DNA of 64,000 nt from Herbaspirillum rhizosphaerae_A (GCF_046025915.1 NZ_JAQQFR010000002.1:440832-504831), one strand, 5' to 3'. Shown: positions 8,799 to 18,053, numbered from the stretch's first letter. Notes: generated by a model from the sequence alone, not told the origin. Made by a program: numbers and translations.

Positions 8799-10373
8799 TT
8801 AAATCAGAACAACTCCCTTGGCATTTTTGCCTAGCTTGAAAACACCGACAGTCTGAGACAGCGTGTTCGCCTGCACCTGCAATGACTGCGCTGCAGCAGC
8901 GGCTTCTTCGACAAGTGCAGCATTTTGCTGGGTAACTTCATCCATCAGAGTGATTGCACGGTTGATTTCGTCGATCCCTACGCTTTGCTCATGGCTGGCA
9001 GAGCTGATTTCGCCGACGATGTCGGTGACGCGCTGGACGCTATTGACCACATCGTGCATGGTCGTGCCGGCTTGCTCCACCAGTTTGCTGCCGATCTCGA
9101 CCTTGGCGACGGAGTCATCAATCAGGTCTTTGATTTCCTTGGCAGCGGCTGACGAGCGCTGGGCCAGGCTGCGTACTTCTGACGCCACCACAGCAAAGCC
9201 GCGGCCCTGTTCGCCGGCACGGGCGGCTTCTACTGCTGCGTTCAAAGCAAGAATGTTGGTCTGAAAAGCGATGCCGTCGATGACGCTGATGATGTCGACG
9301 ATCTTCTTTGACGATGCATTGATCGAGCTCATCGTATTGACTACCTGGGCGACTACATTGCCTCCCTGAATCGCCACTTCGGAGGCTGAGACCGCCAATT
9401 GATTTGCCTGGCGGGCATTATCAGCGTTTTGCTTCACGGTGGAAGTCAGTTCTTCCATTGCTGATGCGGTCTCCTCCAACGAGCCGGCCTGATGTTCGGT
9501 GCGGGAGGAGAGATCCATGTTGCCGCTGGCAATTTGATTGGAAGCCGTTGCAATGGTGTCGGTGCCTTCTCGCACCTGGCCGACGATGTTCAATAAATTG
9601 TCGTTCATCAGTTTCAGGGCACCGAGCAATTGACCTGTTTCGTCAGCGCTGTCTTGCCGTATATCTGCCGTCAGATCTCCTTCGGCGACACGGCGAGCGA
9701 CTTTGACGGCATCAGTCAACGGACGCGAGATGATGCGTGAAATCCATACTGCCAAGACGAGGGCCGCCACAATGCTGAGTCCCAATATGCCGAAGATCAG
9801 CATGCGTGAACCGGCGTAAATGTCGTCAGCTTTACTGCTCGAGGCATCTGCACCGGCGTTGGTGACGTCAATCAGCTTGTCGACGTTTGCAATCATTTGC
9901 CGATAAAACTCGGTAGACGCTCCTTGCAAAAGCGCCATTGCTTCTGCTTTCTTATTCTGACGCGATAGTTCGATGATGTTGGCGTGCACGGTCAGGAAGT
10001 TGTTGATAGCTTTCGTGATGTCCGCATAAATGGCTTGTCTCTGCGGATCTGTATTGATCGCTTCATATTCCTTGCGTTGTTTGGCCAGAACGTCCATGTC
10101 CCGGTTGAGCTTGCTGAGGACGTCATCACCATCTTTGGGATCAATCGCCAGGATATGTTGCAATTCAAAACTGCGGACGCGCGCCATGAAAAATTTTATC
10201 TTTCCGAGGACGCGAATTCCGGGCAACCAGTTCGTGACGATATCTGCCGACGCCGTATTTACTTTGTCCAGCTGGACAATGGAAAAGAATCCCAATCCGG
10301 CAATCAGCACGATGATCGATAGAAAAGCGGCGATCAGTTTCGTCGCAATTTTCAAGTCATAAAACCACTTCAT
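8799..10373 (-). CDS. Methyl-accepting chemotaxis protein
   Basis: A 524-residue membrane chemoreceptor. TM1 spans about 10-30, a periplasmic four-helix-bundle-like sensor (about 31-190) follows, then TM2 (about 191-212), a HAMP domain and the cytoplasmic signalling coil. The CheA/CheW-binding hairpin IAFQTNILALNAAVEAARAGEQGRGFAVVA is present in full, with flanking EETASAMEELTSTV and ALVEEAAAAAQSL methylation helices. It ends GKNAKGVVLI, so there is no CheR-binding NWETF-type tail. The ligand is unknown. Close in design and length to the MCP at 18363-19937. Confidence 0.95.
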   Translation of the reverse strand: MKWFYDLKIATKLIAAFLSIIVLIAGLGFFSIVQLDKVNTASADIVTNWLPGIRVLGKIKFFMARVRSFELQHILAIDPKDGDDVLSKLNRDMDVLAKQRKEYEAINTDPQRQAIYADITKAINNFLTVHANIIELSRQNKKAEAMALLQGASTEFYRQMIANVDKLIDVTNAGADASSSKADDIYAGSRMLIFGILGLSIVAALVLAVWISRIISRPLTDAVKVARRVAEGDLTADIRQDSADETGQLLGALKLMNDNLLNIVGQVREGTDTIATASNQIASGNMDLSSRTEHQAGSLEETASAMEELTSTVKQNADNARQANQLAVSASEVAIQGGNVVAQVVNTMSSINASSKKIVDIISVIDGIAFQTNILALNAAVEAARAGEQGRGFAVVASEVRSLAQRSSAAAKEIKDLIDDSVAKVEIGSKLVEQAGTTMHDVVNSVQRVTDIVGEISSASHEQSVGIDEINRAITLMDEVTQQNAALVEEAAAAAQSLQVQANTLSQTVGVFKLGKNAKGVVLI

Positions 10374-10470
10374 TATTTTCCCCCTGCTTAATTTTGTCTT
10401 GTTGCGTTGATCCTGCCGCGATCTTCTGTCGTCTTGCCTGATACCTGAATGTATCTTCGAGAATCGGTGT

Positions 10471-11784
10471 CTACTTCACTTTCAGTTTGACCGCCGCCGC
10501 GATCAGCGCGCAGATGCTGAGGCCTGAAGCCGCGACAAGGTAGTAACTTGTCGCGACCGGCGTGCCGGTGATCTTGATGAGAAAAATGGAGATTGCTGGT
10601 GCAAATCCGCCGAACACGCTGACACCGATGCTGTAACTGAGAGACATGCCCGTGACGCGGGTTTCGATGGGGAAAATGTCAGACATCAGTGATGCCAACG
10701 GTGCGAAATACACCGCCTTGATCAATCCGATCAGGCACACGATCAGCAGCAAAGAGGTATCGGTGGGGTTGGCGTTGAGCCAAAGGAAGAAGGGGTAAGC
10801 CAGGACGATATAGACAACTGCTGCGCTCAACATGATGCGGATGCGTCCAACTTTATCCGCCATCAGACCAACAACCGGCGTCACGAATGTCAGTATGAGT
10901 CCCGCCAGCAAGGTCGCCAGAAAACCAGTGGATTGCGAGAGCTTTAGATTCTCGACTGCATAAGTCGGCATGTATTTGATCAGGAACGTCGACGCAGTGG
11001 AAATGATCAGCACACCGGTTGCGACCAGCATCAATAATTTTTGACCGCGAAATAATTCGGAGATCGGTTTGTTGACCGTTTGCGCATCCGAGTTCGCTGC
11101 CTTGCTCGAGAACTCCGGCGTTTCATCGACTTTGCTGCGCAGGTATAAGCCGACAGGAGCAATCGACAGACCAAAGAAAAACGGGACACGCCATCCCCAA
11201 TCTTGCATCGCCGCAGGAGCCAGATTCTTGGTCAAAAAATAACCGAACAACGAGGCAATCACAGTGCCAAAACCTTGACTGGCGAATTGCAGGCTGGCGA
11301 CAAAGATTCGTTTTCTCTGCGGCGCATGTTCCATCATGAATGCCGTCGAGCTGCCGAATTCTCCACCTGCGGAAAATCCTTGCAGCAGGCGGGCCAGCAT
11401 GATCCCGGCAGGCGCCCATACGCCGATTGTGGCGTAAGAGGGCATCACCGCAATCATCAGCGTGCCGAGCAGCATCAGTGTGAGCGACATGGTCAGCGAT
11501 TTTTTTCTTCCGGCCCGATCTGCATAGCCGCCAAGCACCATCGCACCGACAGGACGGATCAGAAATGAAATGCCGAAGGTGCCGAATGCCATCAGCAATG
11601 ACAAGGACGAGTCATCAGAAGGAAAAAATACCTTGCCGATCGTGACCGCAAAATATGCATACACGGACAAGTCAAACCATTCCAATGTATTGCCTATCAA
11701 CGAAGCCCCGACAGCTCTCGATAAAGACGTTCCTTTTTCTCCGGCAACCGATGCAGAGGAAAATTTGCTGGCTTGTGCTGACAT
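10471..11784 (-). CDS. MFS transporter, metabolite:H+ symporter (MHS/ProP-like) family
   Basis: The 437 residues form 12 membrane helices. The loop 2-3 signature GGYADRAGRKKSLTMSL and the N-terminal GNTLEWFDLSVYAYFA are characteristic of the MHS group (ProP, KgtP, CitA), which co-import organic acids, betaines or small solutes with protons. It lies directly downstream of the M20 peptidase on the same strand (gap 87 bp), so the cargo could be a dipeptide-like compound or the product of that peptidase. That link is inference. Confidence 0.88.
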   Translation of the reverse strand: MSAQASKFSSASVAGEKGTSLSRAVGASLIGNTLEWFDLSVYAYFAVTIGKVFFPSDDSSLSLLMAFGTFGISFLIRPVGAMVLGGYADRAGRKKSLTMSLTLMLLGTLMIAVMPSYATIGVWAPAGIMLARLLQGFSAGGEFGSSTAFMMEHAPQRKRIFVASLQFASQGFGTVIASLFGYFLTKNLAPAAMQDWGWRVPFFFGLSIAPVGLYLRSKVDETPEFSSKAANSDAQTVNKPISELFRGQKLLMLVATGVLIISTASTFLIKYMPTYAVENLKLSQSTGFLATLLAGLILTFVTPVVGLMADKVGRIRIMLSAAVVYIVLAYPFFLWLNANPTDTSLLLIVCLIGLIKAVYFAPLASLMSDIFPIETRVTGMSLSYSIGVSVFGGFAPAISIFLIKITGTPVATSYYLVAASGLSICALIAAAVKLKVK

Positions 11785-11871
11785 GATGATGACTCCGCTT
11801 CTTTTGAAGAATTATTGCGATCGTGAAATAGCGGGGCGTCTCTTTCCCCGCAATAAATGACGGTGTATTTG

Positions 11872-13269
11872 TCAGGACGTATGCAGGTGATCTCTGTGAA
11901 GTTCACCCAGATCCCAGAACAAACTGGTCATGATCTGCATTCCCTCATCGGCAATCGAGCCGAGCATGTGCTCGTCCGCAGCATGCTGGGCGCAACCGGG
12001 ATAAGAGTGAGGTATCCACAACGTCGGCAGTCCCAGCACGTCGGCAAAGACATCGTTCGGTAAGGTGCCGCCGAGATTGGGCATGATCGCGATATCCTGG
12101 CCGACGGCGGATTTCATTGACTGTTCGGCCCATTTAACCCAGGCATTGTCGGGGTCGAGCCTGGTGGCCGCGGTACCACGCTGCACTTTGATATCGACGC
12201 AAGCAAAACCGTGCTGATCCAGATGTGTCCTCAGGATCTTTTCCAGCTCTTGCCAGCGTGTGCCCACCACGAAACGAAGCTGACAAAAGGCTTTTGCGTG
12301 TGGCGGAATGGCATTGACCGGATTGGCCGGATTGCCTGCAGTAAACGCCAAAACCTCCAACGTATTCCAGCCCAGCAGTTTTTCGGCAGACGACAAGGAA
12401 GGCTCTCCCCATTCGGTGTCGATCGGAAGTCCCATTAATTCGTCAGTGATGGATAGTTTTCCAAGTGCTTCCTTGACCGACGGGGACATCGCTGGAGGCA
12501 GCAGGTCTTTCACCAGAATGCGGCCCTCGTGATTGACGACGCTTGCAAGAGCACCGGCCAATATCGTTGCCGGGTTGCGCTTGAGTCCGCCCCAGTTTCC
12601 TGAGTGGAGGCCGCCGCTTCTGAGATTGACGGTGAGTTCAAACAAGACTGAGCCGCGCGAGCCCAGGAAAATTGTCGGCTGCCCGGCGCTCAATCGGGGG
12701 CCATCCGACGCAATGAATACGTCGGACTTGAGTTGAAGCGAATTCAATTCACAGTATTTTCGTAATCCTGGAGAACCGATTTCTTCCCCGGTTTCGAACA
12801 GACACTTGACGTTGTAACCCAGGTGACCATCGCGGGCCTTGAGGACGATCTCCAGCGCGGCAAGATTGATCGAATGCTGTCCTTTGTTGTCGGCCGTGCC
12901 ACGGCCATACCACTTGTCGCCTTTGACGGTCAGTTTCCATGGATCGATGTTGTCGCTCCACTGATCGTCGTAGCCGCGTACAACGTCGCCATGTCCGTAG
13001 GTCAGCACCGTGAGCGAATCATCGCTCTCATGACGTTCTGCAAACAGAAGAGGCGGTTTTCCCTCAATGGGATTGTCGACGATCTGGCAAATGAATCCCA
13101 GACGCAGGAGTGTCGTCTCTAATTCGTCTTTCAGATAGGTGCGCAACATTGCTGCCTGCTCCGGAGCCTGGCTTTCCGTCTTGTAAGAAATACGTTTGTC
13201 GATGGTCGCTTTCAAGTACCCGTCGGCATAGTGCTTTTTGGCACTGTTCATCGCTGTTTCTTTATTCAC
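11872..13269 (-). CDS. M20 family metallopeptidase (dipeptidase)
   Basis: Zinc amidohydrolase/peptidase of 465 residues, probably cytosolic. Metal and catalytic residues are visible in order: GHGDVV (His), GRGTADNKG (bridging Asp), ETGEEIGS (catalytic and metal Glu), ASDGPR (Asp) and HAADEH (final His) near the C terminus. An inserted dimerisation domain lies at about 215-370. The GTG start at 13269 is favoured because GGAGAG precedes it by about 4 nt; Met7 is an alternative. Divergent from a LysR regulator and followed by an MHS transporter, it forms a likely uptake-and-hydrolysis unit controlled by that regulator. Substrate unknown. Confidence 0.88.
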   Translation of the reverse strand: MNKETAMNSAKKHYADGYLKATIDKRISYKTESQAPEQAAMLRTYLKDELETTLLRLGFICQIVDNPIEGKPPLLFAERHESDDSLTVLTYGHGDVVRGYDDQWSDNIDPWKLTVKGDKWYGRGTADNKGQHSINLAALEIVLKARDGHLGYNVKCLFETGEEIGSPGLRKYCELNSLQLKSDVFIASDGPRLSAGQPTIFLGSRGSVLFELTVNLRSGGLHSGNWGGLKRNPATILAGALASVVNHEGRILVKDLLPPAMSPSVKEALGKLSITDELMGLPIDTEWGEPSLSSAEKLLGWNTLEVLAFTAGNPANPVNAIPPHAKAFCQLRFVVGTRWQELEKILRTHLDQHGFACVDIKVQRGTAATRLDPDNAWVKWAEQSMKSAVGQDIAIMPNLGGTLPNDVFADVLGLPTLWIPHSYPGCAQHAADEHMLGSIADEGMQIMTSLFWDLGELHRDHLHTS

Positions 13270-13342
13270 AAGCTCTCCATGATCATCGGATTTTGGTTCA
13301 TGGAAGTGAGTCTAGTACTGGCAGGCGTTCTTTAAAATTGCT

Positions 13343-13369
13343 ATATTCAGAAATACCCATTCTAAATAT
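13343..13369. promoter_or_regulatory. Probable LysR-type operator
   Basis: ATATTCAG - 11 nt - CTAAATAT is an imperfect dyad (7 of 8 pairs) with the T-N11-A geometry of LysR boxes. It sits 24 bp before the LysR start and 74 bp before the divergent M20 peptidase start, so it could control both. Confidence 0.5.
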
Positions 13370-13392
13370 TAGAAGACCATCGGAGCCGTCCC

Positions 13393-14340
13393 ATGCGCAA
13401 CACCGCGCTACGTTATTTCCTTGAAGTTGCTCGCTCAGGTTCTTTGGGCCGGGCCTCTGAAAAGCTGCACATTGCGCCGTCGGCGATCAGCAGGCAAATC
13501 GCAAAACTGGAAGAAGAAGCCGGTACGCAGTTATTCGAGCGTCTGCCTACCGGAATGGTATTGAGTCCAGCCGGCGAAGTGCTTGCCGCCCATGCAAGGC
13601 GTGAACATCTCGAACAGGAGCGGATTCTGGCCGAGATTCAGGAATTGTCATCCGATGGCGGGAGTCTGATTTCTGTCGCTTCGACGGAAGGTGTCGCACG
13701 CAATTTTCTACCGCACGTCATGAGTGAATTCAGGGAGTCTTATCCCAGGACACGGTTTGCATTGAATGTCGCCATCCCCAAGATCGTTATCGGCATGGTC
13801 AAGGATGGAGATGTCGATCTCGGTATTACATTCAGCACGAAGCCAAGCGAAGGTGTGCACATCGAATACTCGGCGAGATCGCAAATTCACGCGCTCATGC
13901 ATCGGGGGCATCCTCTCGGCAAACGCAAATCATTGACGCTACACGATTTGCAGCCTTATCCGATGGCGCTCAAGGAAGAGGGAAGTACGCAACGGCAGTT
14001 GGTGGATCTTTGTTGCCAGCTTGAAGGAATTACCTTGAATCCGGTGTTGACCAGCAATGACTCCGGATCCCTGCAGCAATTTGTTTTTCGTTCAGATGCG
14101 ATTGCACTGACCAGCAAAGTATCGGAACAATATGAACTGCAAAAAGGAGGCTTGATCAGCATTCCTCTTTTGAATGCGGAATTGGGCCAGCGAAATGTAC
14201 AGATGCTGACCATGGCCGGACGAATTTTGCCAATTAACATCCGCCGGTTTGTTGAGCTGGTGGCGACGAAGATGGCCGCCATGGATGAAGAGGCGCAGCC
14301 GCCGGAAGGCGGTCGGAAGAGTAAATCATCTCCCATTTGA
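13393..14340 (+). CDS. LysR family transcriptional regulator
   Basis: A 315-residue DNA-binding regulator. The N-terminal winged helix-turn-helix (about 1-60) reads MRNTALRYFLEVARSGSLGRASEKLHIAPSAISRQIAKLEEE, split here only by normal family variation. The periplasmic-binding-protein-like effector domain covers about 90-300. GGAG lies 7 nt before the ATG. It is divergent from the M20 peptidase/MHS transporter pair, its probable target, with a T-N11-A dyad in the shared promoter region. Effector unknown. Confidence 0.92.
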   Translation: MRNTALRYFLEVARSGSLGRASEKLHIAPSAISRQIAKLEEEAGTQLFERLPTGMVLSPAGEVLAAHARREHLEQERILAEIQELSSDGGSLISVASTEGVARNFLPHVMSEFRESYPRTRFALNVAIPKIVIGMVKDGDVDLGITFSTKPSEGVHIEYSARSQIHALMHRGHPLGKRKSLTLHDLQPYPMALKEEGSTQRQLVDLCCQLEGITLNPVLTSNDSGSLQQFVFRSDAIALTSKVSEQYELQKGGLISIPLLNAELGQRNVQMLTMAGRILPINIRRFVELVATKMAAMDEEAQPPEGGRKSKSSPI

Positions 14341-14356
14341 TCCGGCGACAGATGAT

Positions 14357-15706
14357 TCAGGCAGATGCTTGCACATGCGGCGGCTGGATTTTTTGGACGG
14401 TAACCACGGTTCCGGTTATAGGCGTGCCCGCTTCATCCCGAATCTTTGCAAGGCGGCTGAATCGCAGTTCGAAGCCGAATTTCCTCAGGATACGATCAAC
14501 ATAGGTTTCTGCATGCCGATATCGGCCGCTGGCATGCAGTTGATATCCGGTCGATTCTTCTGGACGGATAATCGACTCTGTGGTGAAGACGAAGTACCCG
14601 CCAGGTTTTAAGACACGGGCAACGCCATCGAACAATTGATTCAAGTCACCGAAATAAATCAGCGTATCGCACGCCGCCACAATATCGAACGTGTCCGGGC
14701 AGACCGCAAGATAGTGCGTGATTTCTTGTTTTTCCAACACGTCGTACAGATGAAGCGCTGCCGCCCGCTCCAGCATCTTTGCTGATAAATCGACACCGAT
14801 CAGATACCAGGCATAAGGTGCAAGGTGAGGGGCGCAAAGTCCTGTTCCGCAGCCTATATCCAGAATGTTGTACTGCCTCGCCGGTTTGGTGATTTCCGCC
14901 ATCGCCTGACTGATCAACAGCGGGCCGCCGTAGTCGAGATTTTGAAGAAGATTTACATCAAAATTTTTTGCGAGATGGTCGAAGTGTTCCTCCAGGTATT
15001 CATTTGATGCGCGCTTGGGCACATCGGATTGCGAGCAGGCTGCATACATATGCGTGGCAATCGGATGATTGGGTTCGTCCTCCAGCCAGGATTGATATAT
15101 TTCCGCCGCCTCCTGCAAGCGTCCAAGAAAATAAAAGCAGATGCCGAGCATCTGTTTCGATTTTCCTTCGTGCGTAGGGAGAACGAAAGCGCGGCATTGA
15201 TAGACGCTGCTCTCAAACTTGTTTCCTCTGGCTTCGTACACGGCGCCCAAGTTTTCCAGCGCGGGAGAAAATTCCGGAGCAATCTCGATGGCTTGCCGGA
15301 ATGCGATGATCGCGGTGTCCTGATCTCCCAATTTCAGATGCGCCGATCCAAGATTGTTCCAGATGTCAGGGTCGCGCGGGGAAAGCTGCAACGCGCCCTG
15401 ATAGCTTTCCATCGCCAATTCAAAGCGCTCCAGCGCAAATAACACATTGCCCAAATCGTTTTGCCATCCGGAATTTTCAGGCTCCAGTTCACAAGATAAG
15501 CGAATATGGGCAAGTCCCTTTTCGTGGTCACCTGCCTGAAATAAATAAATCCCGAGGTAATGCAACGCGACAGCGTTTGAGGGATCGTCCGCCAATACCG
15601 TTCTATAAATCTCCTGAGCACGTTGCGGGTCGCCGCCGGCATGGAAATCAATGGCTTGTTCCAGAGCGAGGCTGACTGTCTGAATGTGTTGCTTGATAGA
15701 TGGCAT
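14357..15706 (-). CDS. TPR-repeat protein with C-terminal SAM-dependent methyltransferase domain
   Basis: 449 residues in two parts. About 15-240 is a run of tetratricopeptide repeats (for example LHYLGIYLFQAGDHEKGLAH, IWNNLGSAHLKLGDQDTAII), a protein-interaction scaffold. About 260-440 is a class I methyltransferase with motif I ILDIGCGTG, the acidic residue GVDLS and motif IV-like AACDTLIYFGD. The substrate is unknown; TPR-methyltransferases of this build are often linked to protein or envelope-glycan modification, but nothing in the context decides it. It converges on the LysR gene with a 16-bp gap. Confidence 0.85.
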   Translation of the reverse strand: MPSIKQHIQTVSLALEQAIDFHAGGDPQRAQEIYRTVLADDPSNAVALHYLGIYLFQAGDHEKGLAHIRLSCELEPENSGWQNDLGNVLFALERFELAMESYQGALQLSPRDPDIWNNLGSAHLKLGDQDTAIIAFRQAIEIAPEFSPALENLGAVYEARGNKFESSVYQCRAFVLPTHEGKSKQMLGICFYFLGRLQEAAEIYQSWLEDEPNHPIATHMYAACSQSDVPKRASNEYLEEHFDHLAKNFDVNLLQNLDYGGPLLISQAMAEITKPARQYNILDIGCGTGLCAPHLAPYAWYLIGVDLSAKMLERAAALHLYDVLEKQEITHYLAVCPDTFDIVAACDTLIYFGDLNQLFDGVARVLKPGGYFVFTTESIIRPEESTGYQLHASGRYRHAETYVDRILRKFGFELRFSRLAKIRDEAGTPITGTVVTVQKIQPPHVQASA

Positions 15707-15877
15707 TGACTGATCAACTGAAGGAATTAAAGAGTGAATGAGGCATGTTTTATTTTTTTTCGCTCAAGTCAGTCAGAAAGGGCATGCGATGCAGGATTGG
15801 ATGAAATCACGGAAGCAATTCTATCCCCTGTCCTATGTTCTTTGCAGCCGCTTGCAATGTCGGCGGCTACGTGGCAG

Positions 15878-16648
15878 TCACCAGGGAACCTGGCCGTTGA
15901 GCATGAAAAATCCGCCGGTAGGGCCGTCGCGATCGAGAGTCGCATATTTCACCACAACGGCTGCGGCGTCACTTACGCTTCCGGTTCCTCTGAAGGCGTT
16001 GAGATCGGTCGCTGTGAAGCCGGGATTGATCGAGTTGATGCGAAAACCTTCGTCCTTCAATTCCTTTGCCAGCAATACGGTGAAAGCATTCAATGCAGTT
16101 TTTGATGACATATACGCCATCATGTTCGTGCCGCCATATCGAAAATCGGGATATCCCTGAAGAGTCAATGAGCCGAGCTCGCTGGACACATTGACAATCG
16201 CCCGATGCCGGCTTGCACGCAGCAAGGGTAAAAGGGCCTGCGTCAATGCGACAGGGCCGAATACGTTCGACTCAAAGGTCTTCCGCATCATTGAGACAGT
16301 GGCTTTGCTGGGAGCTAGTTTTTCTATCGAAATGCCGGCGTTGTTGACAAGCACATCCAGGCGACCAACTTCCTGCTCTATGGTTTTTGCTGCGTTGTGA
16401 ATGGATTCTTCATCCGTCACGTCCAGCGATAGCCAGCGAACATCCGTCGTCGTTGATGTTGCGCGCAGTTCTTCCTGCGCATCAAGTCCACGCTGTTTGT
16501 CGCGGCTGCCCAGATAGACCGTATAGCCCAATTGCGCCAGTTGTTTTACGGTCTCTTTGCCAATACCCTTGTTTGCGCCGGTGACCAATGCGATTCGTTT
16601 TGCGTCTGTAGCAACTGTTGCTGCTGTTGCGACTGTTGTGGCTGCCAT
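15878..16648 (-). CDS. Short-chain dehydrogenase/reductase (SDR)
   Basis: 256-residue classical SDR oxidoreductase. NAD(P)-binding TGANKGIG is at about 20-27, NNAG at about 105, the catalytic Ser in NVSSELG, and the YMSSK catalytic Tyr/Lys pair near 185-189. The arginine after TGANKGIG-like positions (YLGSRDKQRG) suggests NADPH preference. The first ~14 residues are an Ala/Thr/Val repeat of uncertain reality. Transcribed divergently from the TetR regulator; the 20-bp palindrome between them overlaps both promoters, so TetR-controlled expression is expected. Substrate unknown. Confidence 0.9.
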   Translation of the reverse strand: MAATTVATAATVATDAKRIALVTGANKGIGKETVKQLAQLGYTVYLGSRDKQRGLDAQEELRATSTTTDVRWLSLDVTDEESIHNAAKTIEQEVGRLDVLVNNAGISIEKLAPSKATVSMMRKTFESNVFGPVALTQALLPLLRASRHRAIVNVSSELGSLTLQGYPDFRYGGTNMMAYMSSKTALNAFTVLLAKELKDEGFRINSINPGFTATDLNAFRGTGSVSDAAAVVVKYATLDRDGPTGGFFMLNGQVPW

Positions 16649-16688
16649 GTGGTCTCCCTGGAGTTCGATGATTTAACCAGGTGTTATG

Positions 16689-16708
16689 ATATGAAGGATC
16701 CTTCATAT
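16689..16708. promoter_or_regulatory. Perfect 20-bp palindromic operator
   Basis: ATATGAAGGATCCTTCATAT reads identically on both strands. It lies between the SDR start (16648) and the TetR start (16723), the expected place for the autoregulatory site of a TetR-family repressor. Confidence 0.75.
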
Positions 16709-16722
16709 TTTGAATTCGCATT

Positions 16723-17370
16723 GTGGACGCCTCCGTCAAGCCCTCTCTCAAGCCCCGCAAAAAGCCACTTCAGGCCCGATCTGAAGCGACCTTGGATGTC
16801 ATTTTTGAAGCAACCATTCAGGTTCTGTTGACATTGGGCTCTCAATCGCTGAATACCACCCGCGTAGCCGAACGCGCAGGTGTATCCGTTGGCACGCTTT
16901 ATCAGTATTTCCCCAACAAGCATGCGTTAATGGCAGCGCTGTTGAAGAGATACCTTGAAGACCTGGCAGATACGATGGAGGAAGCGTGCCATCGCTGTCG
17001 CGGCAAGTCGCTGTCCGACATGATCAGCATCCTGATCAACAGCTATGCGGACGTCAAAATCGCCAGGCCGGATCTCTCCAGGGCTTTATATGCCCTCTCT
17101 GAACAACACGATGGCGCCGTCGTGGGGCGGAGCATCGGCTTGCGTCTTCATGCCGCCATGAAAAGCATGTTCGCCAGTTGCGCGGATTACAGCTTTGAAG
17201 GCGCCGATATCGATACCGTACTTTTATTGCTACGCAAAACAATGTCCGGGACAATGCAGGCGATACTCGAAGTGGAGAGTTCATCCGTGGCGATCGTCAG
17301 GGCAAGGGAACATCTAGTGCTCCTGGCCGGTGCGTATCTGGAACGCGTTGGTAAAAAAATAGAGCGATGA
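16723..17370 (+). CDS. TetR/AcrR family transcriptional regulator
   Basis: 215 residues beginning at GTG (MDASVKPSLKPRKK). The N-terminal helix-turn-helix (about 20-66) includes TRVAERAGVSVGTLYQYFPNKHALMAALL, a textbook TetR motif. The C-terminal all-helical ligand-binding domain (about 80-215) is divergent, as is usual. It is divergent from the SDR, with a perfect palindrome 15 bp upstream of its start codon. It probably represses itself and the SDR until a small, perhaps toxic, carbonyl or aromatic ligand binds; the ligand class is inference. Confidence 0.92.
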   Translation: MDASVKPSLKPRKKPLQARSEATLDVIFEATIQVLLTLGSQSLNTTRVAERAGVSVGTLYQYFPNKHALMAALLKRYLEDLADTMEEACHRCRGKSLSDMISILINSYADVKIARPDLSRALYALSEQHDGAVVGRSIGLRLHAAMKSMFASCADYSFEGADIDTVLLLLRKTMSGTMQAILEVESSSVAIVRAREHLVLLAGAYLERVGKKIER

Positions 17371-17434
17371 CTTCGCTGTTTTTGAATAAAACGGATCGGT
17401 TACTGATTCGCCGCGCGCGAAAAAGGGGAGCCAG

Positions 17435-17863
17435 ATGATGTATTCATGGATCAAGGCATTTCACATTGCGTCGGTCATGACCTGGATCGGCGGCATGCTG
17501 ATCATGGCGCTGGCGTTGAAAATTACGCAACGCTCCGCGCTTGACCGCTCCCTTGGGGAAGTGCGCCTGCTGCGCGCCATCCGCCAATGGGATCAGCGAG
17601 TGACATCACCGGCAATGGGCATGGCCTGGATACTCGGCGTGGCCTTGGTCTATTTCGGACAATGGCATGCGGCAGGGTGGCTGGTCGTCAAGCTGGTGAT
17701 CGTACTGATGTTGTCGGCATTGCACGGCATGCAGTCCGGTTATGTACGCCGCCTTGCCGATACGCCCGATCTGGAAGCCTCCGTGCTGCTGAAACACTCT
17801 GGATCGCTGACAATCATTGGCGTCGCGGCGATTGCCTGCATGGTCGTGCTCAAGCCGTTTTAA
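17435..17863 (+). CDS. HemJ/CopD-like four-helix membrane protein
   Basis: 142 residues with four predicted membrane helices. The first helix WIKAFHIASVMTWIGGM carries a conserved His10, and the third begins VVKLVIVLMLSALHGM with Lys86 and a second His. This His/Lys pattern is that of the HemJ (protoporphyrinogen oxidase)/CopD-like family. Which activity applies is unclear: HemJ is involved in heme synthesis, CopD-like proteins in copper uptake, and no heme or copper gene adjoins it. GGGGAG precedes the start; ATG at 17435 or 17438 is possible. Confidence 0.72.
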   Translation: MMYSWIKAFHIASVMTWIGGMLIMALALKITQRSALDRSLGEVRLLRAIRQWDQRVTSPAMGMAWILGVALVYFGQWHAAGWLVVKLVIVLMLSALHGMQSGYVRRLADTPDLEASVLLKHSGSLTIIGVAAIACMVVLKPF

Positions 17864-17893
17864 TGGCATGATGAGGGACGGATCAAAAAACAC

Positions 17894-17921
17894 TTGCAGC
17901 AATCGAAAATCCCTATATAAT
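17894..17921 (+). promoter_or_regulatory. Sigma-70 promoter of tRNA-Arg copy 2
   Basis: TTGCAG at 17894-17899, 16-bp spacer, TATAAT at 17916-17921, ending 12 bp before the tRNA 5' end. Confidence 0.75.
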
Positions 17922-17933
17922 CTCGCCTCTTAC

Positions 17934-18010
17934 GCGGCTGTAGCTCAGCTGGATAGAGTACTTGGCTACGAACCAAGGGGTCGTGGGTTCGATTCCTGCC
18001 AGCCGCACCA
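17934..18010 (+). tRNA. tRNA-Arg (anticodon ACG), copy 2
   Basis: Identical over all 77 nt to the tRNA at 8521-8597, including the encoded CCA, the CTACGAA anticodon loop and the TTCGATT T loop. Its flanks differ except for the terminator, which is similar but not identical in stem and loop. Confidence 0.97.
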
Positions 18011-18017
18011 AAACATG

Positions 18018-18053
18018 AAGGGTCCGTCGAAAGACGGGCCCTTTTGTTTTTTT
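18018..18053 (+). terminator. Intrinsic terminator of tRNA-Arg copy 2
   Basis: Stem AAGGGTCCGTC / GACGGGCCCTT with a GAAA tetraloop and one wobble pair, then TTGTTTTTTT. Confidence 0.9.
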
